Source: CAZTII01 sp964613305 (lineage in GTDB: Bacteria > Bacillota_I > Bacilli_A > Erysipelotrichales > Erysipelotrichaceae). Taken from it: a DNA stretch of 20,523 bases. Below the pieces are notes generated by a model that worked only from the letters and a program-made list of their open reading frames with translations, was not told where the DNA came from and made no database searches. A program made the translations under genes and the position numbers. The stretch spans positions 1 through 20,523 of the forward strand of contig CAZTII010000028.1 of the NCBI GenBank assembly GCA_964613305.1, written 5' to 3'. The first letter of the stretch is position 1. Each line of letters starts with the position of its first letter. This document shows positions 15,522 to 20,523 of this stretch, in pieces.

Positions 15522-16973
15522 ATCATTTTCATGAAAATAAAAATGATGAATTATCTCCTTCGCTGCTTTATGATCTCCCATATAGTATTCTCGGCCAAAT
15601 TCACGATGAATAAACGTTTCATCCGCTTTACCAAGTATTAATATCGTATCTTTTGGATTCGCTAATTCAATGGCCTGACGAATCGCATCGTATCTACTTT
15701 CAATGATAATATAGTTAGTATCTACTATTCCAGAAGCAATCTCTTGATTGATATCAAACACACTTTCATCTCGTGGATCATCTTCCGTTAAAATAATCAT
15801 ATCACAATATTTATCAGCTATCTTGCCAAAAATAGTACGTTTTTTATAATCGCGTTTTCCCGCTGAACTAAAGACAGCAATAATTCTATTTCCTTTTGGT
15901 GTTATCGTTTCAGCATAACTCATCACCTGTTGTAATCCATCTGGAGTATGAGCGAAATCAACAATGACATTAAATGGTTGTCCTTCTTCAATACGTTCCA
16001 TTCTACCTTCAATTTGTTTAAACGACTTTAAATATGGAAGTAATTGTTCAATATGATACCCTTGGCTATAACATGCCGCAATAACCGCTAATAAATTATA
16101 AATATTAAATTGAGCTAATAAATTAGTTTCAATACGATATTCTAAATCAAAACATCGAAGGGTAAATATTGTTCTATTGTTTAAACATTGAATATCTTTA
16201 GCTTGAAAATCAGCCTTATTGTTAATAGCTACAGTGAATACTTTCGCTTTAGTATCTTTAACTATCGCTAAACCTTTTGGATCATCAATATTAGTAATCG
16301 CAACACTTCCTGGTTTTAAAATATCAAAGAAGCGTTTTTTAGCTTCAAAATAATTTTCCATCGTTCCATGATAATCAAGGTGGTCATGGGTAAAATTAGT
16401 AAAAATAGCAACATCAAAATCGACGGAATCAATACGGCGTTGTTCAATTCCAATACTACTTACTTCTAGAGCACATGCCTTAACACCCGCTTCAACCATA
16501 TCATGTAATATTCCATGAATATCATCAACATCAGGAGTCGTTAAATTAGAATCTAATTTGACATTACTATATTCAATCGCAATGGTACCTATATAGCCAG
16601 TAGGATAAAAATTATCTAGGATATTCTTACACATTTTAGCGATTGAACTTTTACCATTAGTACCAGTAATACCAATCATCAACAGTGAACTAGATGGTTT
16701 CCCATAATAAATATGCGCTACTTCATTATAGGTCGTTAATACATCTACTACTTTAACATATGTTACATGGCTATCGAACGTTTCAATCGGCTCGCTATAC
16801 ACAACACAAATAGCACCATTCGCAATTGCTTCGTCGACATGTAAATGACCATCATGTTTCATCCCTTTAATGCAGAAAAAAATTGATTGACTCCTTTTTT
16901 TTCGACTGTCAACATTTAATCCTAATATTTCAACAGAAGGTGCTTGATGAAATAAATCGCTTAACAATACCAT
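15510..16973 (-). CDS. murE: UDP-MurNAc-tripeptide synthetase, MurE type
   Basis: ATP-dependent cytosolic ligase adding the third residue of the peptidoglycan stem peptide to UDP-MurNAc-L-Ala-D-Glu. The product has 487 residues. The ATP loop GTNGKSS is at 104-110; TTPD near 145-148; ALEVSSIGIEQRR near 168-180; FTNFTHDHLDYHG at 191-203; the probable carbamylated lysine lies in YFEAKKRFF (about 212); VDFAHTPDGL at 338-347; and DDPRDE at 398-403 replaces the DNPR of diaminopimelate enzymes. The amino acid used (lysine, diaminopimelate or another) cannot be fixed from this. I chose the ATG at 16971-16973, five nt after AAAGGGG; an upstream TTG at 16991 would run into mtaB. It is the last gene of the operon, one nt after mtaB. 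Confidence 0.93.
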   Translation of the reverse strand: MVLLSDLFHQAPSVEILGLNVDSRKKRSQSIFFCIKGMKHDGHLHVDEAIANGAICVVYSEPIETFDSHVTYVKVVDVLTTYNEVAHIYYGKPSSSLLMIGITGTNGKSSIAKMCKNILDNFYPTGYIGTIAIEYSNVKLDSNLTTPDVDDIHGILHDMVEAGVKACALEVSSIGIEQRRIDSVDFDVAIFTNFTHDHLDYHGTMENYFEAKKRFFDILKPGSVAITNIDDPKGLAIVKDTKAKVFTVAINNKADFQAKDIQCLNNRTIFTLRCFDLEYRIETNLLAQFNIYNLLAVIAACYSQGYHIEQLLPYLKSFKQIEGRMERIEEGQPFNVIVDFAHTPDGLQQVMSYAETITPKGNRIIAVFSSAGKRDYKKRTIFGKIADKYCDMIILTEDDPRDESVFDINQEIASGIVDTNYIIIESRYDAIRQAIELANPKDTILILGKADETFIHREFGREYYMGDHKAAKEIIHHFYFHENDGDN

Positions 16974-16974
16974 A

Positions 16975-18255
16975 TTAACCCCTTTCTGCAATTAAATGTT
17001 CATCTTCAATTGCAATACAACGACAAGAAACAATTGTATTAATCTCTATTTTTTCATTGATTATCACTTGATTGTATTCACTACTATAACCAATCGATTG
17101 ATTATTATCATACGATTCAATTAAAACCGACATCGTCTTATTAAGAAATTGATATAAAAATTGATTATTTTCCTCTTTCGATTGATTCAATAATTGTCTT
17201 ACACGTTCTTTCTTTACATCACTGTTTACATCTTGTTTCATCTTTTCTGCAGCAGTTCCCTTTTTTAAGGAAAACGGAAAAACATGATAGAAACTTAGTT
17301 CACATTTTTTTAAAAATTGTTTCGTGGTATTAAATTCTTCTTCTGTTTCACCACAAAATCCAACCATTATATCCGTACTAATAGAGATAGTAGGAATACG
17401 AGTTCTTATGTAACATAACCGTTGATAATAATCATCGGTTGAATATGGTCTATTCATTCGTTTTAATACCGAATCACATCCTGATTGTAGTGGAATATGT
17501 AAATGCTTCGCAAGACGAGGTTCCTTTTCTAATAAGGCAATAAAATCATCATCAATCTCACTAATTTCTATCGAGGAGATTCGCAAGCGCGCTACATCTG
17601 TTTCCTTAAAAATACGAACAAGTAACTGAGATAATGTAATTCCATATTCTTTTCCATAACGACCCGTATGAATACCCGATAAAACAATTTCTTGATGATG
17701 TTTCGATAACATTGCTATTTTTTCAATCACTTTATTTGGATCTAACGATCGTTCTTTGCCACGGGCATATGGAATAATACAATAGCTACAAAATTGATTA
17801 CAGCCATCTTGAATTTTCAAAACACCTCGTGTTTGATGAAGAAAAGGTTTAATTGGTAAATCTTCAAAGAATACATTTCCACGAACATCTTCAAGTGAAA
17901 CTACTTGTTTCTTATTTTTAACAACCTCATCAATATAATCGACGATTTTTCCTTTGTTCATCGATCCAACTACAACATGAATTTTATCGTTATTCATAAG
18001 TTCTTCACTGCTAGTTTGAGCATAACAGCCAACAACACAAATAATGGCTTCACTATTTTGGCGAATAGCTTGATTAATTTTTTTACGTGATTTACCTGTT
18101 GCTACATTTGTTACAACACATGTCACAATAATATAAATATCGGCTAATTCCTTAAAATCAACTTCAGTATAACCTCTATCTAAAAATGACTGACTAATAC
18201 TTTCAGCCTCATACGTATTCACTTTGCATCCTAAACAACTTATCGCAAATTTCAT
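16975..18255 (-). CDS. mtaB: tRNA (N6-threonylcarbamoyladenosine37-C2) methylthiotransferase
   Basis: Radical SAM enzyme converting t6A37 to ms2t6A in ANN-decoding tRNAs. The 426-residue protein has the MTTase N-terminal domain starting MKFAISCLGCKVNTYEAE, with auxiliary cluster cysteines 10, 46 and 77 (LGCKVN, VTCVVTN, VGCYAQ), then the radical SAM motif DGCNQFCSYCIIPYARG with Cys152, 156 and 159, and a C-terminal TRAM-like domain (about 365-426). The GCKVN and TCVVTN signatures separate it from MiaB and RimO. It starts 2 nt after the rsmE stop, with its ribosome binding site (TGGAG) inside the rsmE 3' end. The rsmE-mtaB pair is conserved in Firmicutes. Confidence 0.95.
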   Translation of the reverse strand: MKFAISCLGCKVNTYEAESISQSFLDRGYTEVDFKELADIYIIVTCVVTNVATGKSRKKINQAIRQNSEAIICVVGCYAQTSSEELMNNDKIHVVVGSMNKGKIVDYIDEVVKNKKQVVSLEDVRGNVFFEDLPIKPFLHQTRGVLKIQDGCNQFCSYCIIPYARGKERSLDPNKVIEKIAMLSKHHQEIVLSGIHTGRYGKEYGITLSQLLVRIFKETDVARLRISSIEISEIDDDFIALLEKEPRLAKHLHIPLQSGCDSVLKRMNRPYSTDDYYQRLCYIRTRIPTISISTDIMVGFCGETEEEFNTTKQFLKKCELSFYHVFPFSLKKGTAAEKMKQDVNSDVKKERVRQLLNQSKEENNQFLYQFLNKTMSVLIESYDNNQSIGYSSEYNQVIINEKIEINTIVSCRCIAIEDEHLIAERG

Positions 18256-18257
18256 AC

Positions 18258-18974
18258 TTACTCCAAAAGAGCATCAATCGCACTTAATACGTACATTGGT
18301 GCCGTTTCTGCCCTTAATATTCGTTTCCCAAGGCTTATCCCATTAAAACCATGTTCGTATAGATATTCAACCTCGTCAGCACTAAATCCGCCTTCTGGAC
18401 CTATTACAACAGTAATACTGGGACCTGAAATAGTATCTCTTAAACGTTTTGTAGAGTTATTTAACAATTCATATGCCACAACATTACAGTCACTCTTAAA
18501 ATGGGGTATTTCATTGAATTTAATCACATCCACCACATTTGGTATCGCATTTCTTTTCGATTGTTCACTTGCTTCTTGACAAATTTTATTCCAGCGCTGC
18601 TTTTTACGATTTTCTTTTTCGTCACTAAGTTTAACAACACATCGACTAGATATAAAAGGAACAATTGTTGTTACCCCTAATTCTGTAGCTTTTTGTAATA
18701 CTAAATCCCATGATTCTTTTTTAAGTAAGCCGCAAACTAGTGTTACTGGAATCTTTCGTTCATTATTTATCGTATCTTGCTCAATTACACGCAAGAAACA
18801 ATCATTGTCTTTATAAACAACTTCAGTCAAAAAAGCTTGTTGATTATTATCAATTAATCGAACAATGCTATTTTCCTTCATACGTAACACACGTTGGATA
18901 TGATGTTTTTCATCATCAGACAGTGAAACAATGTCTTCAATGGATAATTGGCCATCATAGAAATATTGTTGCAT
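18258..18974 (-). CDS. rsmE: 16S rRNA (uracil1498-N3)-methyltransferase
   Basis: Transfers a methyl group from SAM to N3 of U1498 in 16S rRNA. The 238-residue product has an N-terminal PUA-like domain (about 1-70, HHIQRVLRMKEN) and a SPOUT knot domain: KKESWDLVLQKATELGV at 85-101, EQSKRNAIP at 137-145, IGPEGGFSADE at 191-201 and LGKRILRAETAP at 215-226, the SAM-binding trefoil signature. It starts 3 nt after the stop of the CorC-like gene, whose last codons (AAG GGG) provide the Shine-Dalgarno sequence, and runs into mtaB two nt later. Confidence 0.96.
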   Translation of the reverse strand: MQQYFYDGQLSIEDIVSLSDDEKHHIQRVLRMKENSIVRLIDNNQQAFLTEVVYKDNDCFLRVIEQDTINNERKIPVTLVCGLLKKESWDLVLQKATELGVTTIVPFISSRCVVKLSDEKENRKKQRWNKICQEASEQSKRNAIPNVVDVIKFNEIPHFKSDCNVVAYELLNNSTKRLRDTISGPSITVVIGPEGGFSADEVEYLYEHGFNGISLGKRILRAETAPMYVLSAIDALLE

Positions 18975-18977
18975 AGC

Positions 18978-20237
18978 TTACCCCTTTTTCTTTTCGCTCT
19001 CCACAGCTTCTACTTCATTGATGACAACCCTAACCTCTAATACTTTTCTAGATGTTACTTTAGTAACTTCCACGTAAAGATTATTAAAGACAAACGATTC
19101 ACCAACTTTAGGAATACATTCAAATTCATGCATTACCCAACCACTTACAGTAATAAAGTCAAAGTCATCGTATTTTACATTAAAACGGTCAAACATATCA
19201 TCTAATTCAGTATCACCTTCGACAAGAAATTCATTGTCGCTTACTTGTTTATAATACTCCTTAACAATATCATGTTCATCCCAAATATCACCAACTAATT
19301 CTTCTAAAATATCTTCTAAAGTAATAATACCAGCAGTTCCACCATATTCATCTAAAACGACAGCCATATGTGTTTTACCACCTTGAAGTTGTTTTAAAAT
19401 GGATGAAATCTTAACATGAGTACCAGTATAAATACAATTTTTAATAATCGATTTAATTGGTCCTTTATCTTTGTAATATAAATAGTAAAAATCTTTTTCA
19501 TGAATAAAACCAACAATATTATCTATCGTATTTTCATATACCGGTAATCTTGAATACGAATGTAAACGAAATGCTTTTTCAATATCTTCCAATTCCGTTT
19601 TCACATCGATTGCGACTAAATCAACACGAGGAGTTAAAATATCTTTTACATCTAAATCATTAAATTCAATGGCGGCACAAATTAAATCACTTTCATGTGA
19701 TTCTAAATCACCATCATTTTCTGCTTCTTCAACCATTGTTAAAAGTTCATCTTGCGTTACAGAATCAGTATTTTGAATTTTTAACACTTTAATAATCATC
19801 CAACGCCATCCACTAAATAATAAACTTATCGGCTTAAAAACAACGATTAAAAAAGAAACCATATCACTTGACCACATTGCAAATTTTTCAGGTGATTCTT
19901 TCGCTAAACTCTTTGGCGTAATTTCACCAAAGATCAATATAACAACAGTCATAACGACAGTTGAAATAGTAGCTCCAAGATCACCATAAACCGATGTAAA
20001 TAATAAGGTTGCAATGGTAGCTGAAGCAATATTAACAATATTATTAAAGATGAGAATAGTAGTAATCATCTCATCATATTTTTCTAACAATTTTAAAACT
20101 TTTTTAGCCTGTGCATTATCATTATTAGCTAAATTTTTGATACGTATTTTATTAGTACAGGAAAAAGCTGTTTCCGATGCACTACAAAATGCCGACGATA
20201 ACGTTAACAACAGTAACGTAAATATATAGTTTTGCAT
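18978..20237 (-). CDS. CNNM/CorC-family divalent cation transport protein (hemolysin-like)
   Basis: Membrane protein of the CNNM-CBS-CorC class; B. subtilis MpfA (YhdP) and relatives export Mg2+. The 419-residue product has a CNNM (DUF21) domain at about 1-185 with several membrane helices and motifs LSSAFCSASETAFSCTN and FGEITPKS (103-110), then a CBS pair at about 200-315 (DILTPRVDLVAI, DEYGGTAGIITLEDILEELVGDI) and a CorC_HlyC domain at about 330-408. The start has AGAGG 4-5 nt upstream. It heads the operon with rsmE, mtaB and murE and has its own promoter plus a leader of about 158 nt that contains a small reading frame. Direction of transport and ion are inferred from the family. Confidence 0.9.
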   Translation of the reverse strand: MQNYIFTLLLLTLSSAFCSASETAFSCTNKIRIKNLANNDNAQAKKVLKLLEKYDEMITTILIFNNIVNIASATIATLLFTSVYGDLGATISTVVMTVVILIFGEITPKSLAKESPEKFAMWSSDMVSFLIVVFKPISLLFSGWRWMIIKVLKIQNTDSVTQDELLTMVEEAENDGDLESHESDLICAAIEFNDLDVKDILTPRVDLVAIDVKTELEDIEKAFRLHSYSRLPVYENTIDNIVGFIHEKDFYYLYYKDKGPIKSIIKNCIYTGTHVKISSILKQLQGGKTHMAVVLDEYGGTAGIITLEDILEELVGDIWDEHDIVKEYYKQVSDNEFLVEGDTELDDMFDRFNVKYDDFDFITVSGWVMHEFECIPKVGESFVFNNLYVEVTKVTSRKVLEVRVVINEVEAVESEKKKG

Positions 20238-20277
20238 AGTCCTCTTATCTATCCTTTCTTTAAATATACATTTCTTT

Positions 20278-20373
20278 CTATCTTCGACAGAAATAAAATG
20301 AAGAAAATAATAAACAAGAATAATAACTATACGTACTGTTTGTATATCTTTCCGGCAACGGCGAATCGTCCAA
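20278..20373 (-). CDS. Possible 31-residue leader peptide before the CorC-like gene
   Basis: A TTG at 20371-20373 stands 8 nt after a strong Shine-Dalgarno sequence AAAGGGAG (20382-20389), itself about five bases from the predicted transcript start. The peptide begins MDDSPLPERY and continues with a Tyr/Ser/Phe-rich stretch to CRR and a TAG, ending 40 nt before the CorC-like start. The Asp-Asp-Ser-Pro-Leu-Pro-Glu start resembles sequences known to destabilise translating ribosomes at low Mg2+ (as in enterobacterial MgtL). It also resembles N-termini of some CNNM proteins as I remember them, so it may be a remnant of an older start. No homology evidence is available. Confidence 0.35.
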   Translation of the reverse strand: MDDSPLPERYTNSTYSYYSCLLFSSFYFCRR

Positions 20374-20401
20374 CTTTAACACTCCCTTTCAATCGTTAAT
20401 A

Positions 20402-20430
20402 ATTATAGCATTACACACTATTTTTAGCAA
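20402..20430 (-). promoter_or_regulatory. Promoter of the corC-rsmE-mtaB-murE operon
   Basis: On the minus strand TTGCTA (20425-20430) is 17 nt from TATAAT (20402-20407), which is preceded by TGC, making it an extended -10. The predicted start is near 20395. No other promoter of this quality was noticed within the operon. Confidence 0.8.
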
Positions 20431-20438
20431 TATAAGAA

Positions 20439-20463
20439 AAGAGCTGAATCATCAGCTCTTTAA
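20439..20463 (-). terminator. Terminator of an unseen upstream gene
   Basis: AAGAGCTGA and TCAGCTCTT form a 9-bp hairpin with a short loop centred near 20451, continuing on the minus strand as TTCTTAT. It lies just upstream of the operon promoter and insulates it from transcription entering from the right edge. Confidence 0.8.
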
Positions 20464-20485
20464 GTTAGTGGTTACTGTTCACACC

Positions 20486-20523
20486 CCAAAACAAAAACTA
20501 ATCCACAAAAATGAGTGAATTAG
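20486..20523 (-). terminator. Second terminator at the right edge
   Basis: CTAATTCAC (20515-20523) pairs with GTGGATTAG (20498-20506), 8 of 9 Watson-Crick plus one G-T pair, over an 8-nt loop, followed on the minus strand by TTTTTGTTTT. With the terminator at 20439-20463 it forms a tandem pair. The gene it serves lies outside the window. Confidence 0.65.

Noticed and set aside
15521..15548. A 9-bp inverted repeat (CATCATTTT/AAAATGATG) in the 3' end of murE
   Set aside because: It falls in the His/Phe/Tyr-rich coding tail and has no T tract of its own; the terminator at 15498-15521 explains termination.
16971..16991. Earlier TTG start for murE giving six extra residues (MQKGVN)
   Set aside because: It lies within mtaB, and the AAAGGGG ribosome binding site would be inside the coding part; the ATG at 16973 is correctly spaced.
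20238..20360. An in-frame N-terminal extension of the CorC-like protein
   Set aside because: The upstream codons remain open for more than 40 codons but hold no ATG, GTG or TTG in frame, and the ATG at 20237 has its own ribosome binding site.
1..20523. CRISPR arrays, tRNA and rRNA genes, phage or plasmid genes
   Set aside because: No regularly spaced repeats, no cloverleaf with a CCA end and no integrase, terminase or replication genes were seen.

Overview
The window is a compact, low-GC (roughly one-third G+C by eye) bacterial chromosome segment with Firmicutes-type signals: strong AGGAGG-like ribosome binding sites, TTGACA/TATAAT and extended -10 promoters, hairpin-plus-T-tract terminators, and standard code with TAA, TAG and TGA all used as stops. 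The gene set (rpsD, gmk, rqcH, rluB, gpsA, der, cmk, ribU, murE, mtaB, rsmE, a CNNM/CorC protein) is housekeeping. Gene content and AT-richness suggest a low-GC Firmicute, possibly of the Erysipelotrichia/Coprobacillus type. That placement is an inference; no rRNA is present to fix it.

Layout. (1) Positions 1-908: rpsD on the plus strand, with its own extended -10 promoter, a structured leader of about 170 nt and a terminator. (2) 916-3374: gmk (minus) and rqcH (plus) diverge from a shared 168-nt intergenic region; each has a promoter and terminator. (3) 3351-15477: a long minus-strand run. It starts at a consensus promoter and FMN riboswitch and reads ribU, a tail-anchored acidic-repeat protein, cmk, der, gpsA, then a helicase-nuclease gene broken by a frameshift. 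After a 228-nt gap holding a promoter with two operator-like palindromes come a large membrane-anchored glucosaminidase, a small ParB-like gene overlapping its 3' end, and rluB, ending in a terminator. (4) 15498-20430: a second minus-strand operon, corC-like gene, rsmE, mtaB, murE, with one promoter at its head and a terminator behind murE. Its genes are 1-3 nt apart, and each junction puts the next gene's Shine-Dalgarno sequence in the last codons of the gene before. (5) 20439-20523: two tandem terminators for an unseen gene beyond the right edge.

Most genes serve translation (S4, RqcH tailing of stalled chains, RluB and RsmE rRNA modification, MtaB tRNA thiomethylation, Der ribosome assembly), nucleotide supply (Gmk, Cmk), lipid precursor supply (GpsA) and wall or envelope work (MurE, the glucosaminidase, the tail-anchored protein, CorC-like transport).

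The points most worth following are: a possible Asp/Pro-rich leader peptide before the CorC-type gene; the operator pair in the glucosaminidase promoter; the helicase-nuclease split at an A6 tract; the overlapping ParB-like minigene; and a wall hydrolase with a long predicted cytoplasmic coiled-coil tail. I see no CRISPR array, tRNA, rRNA or clear insertion sequence.
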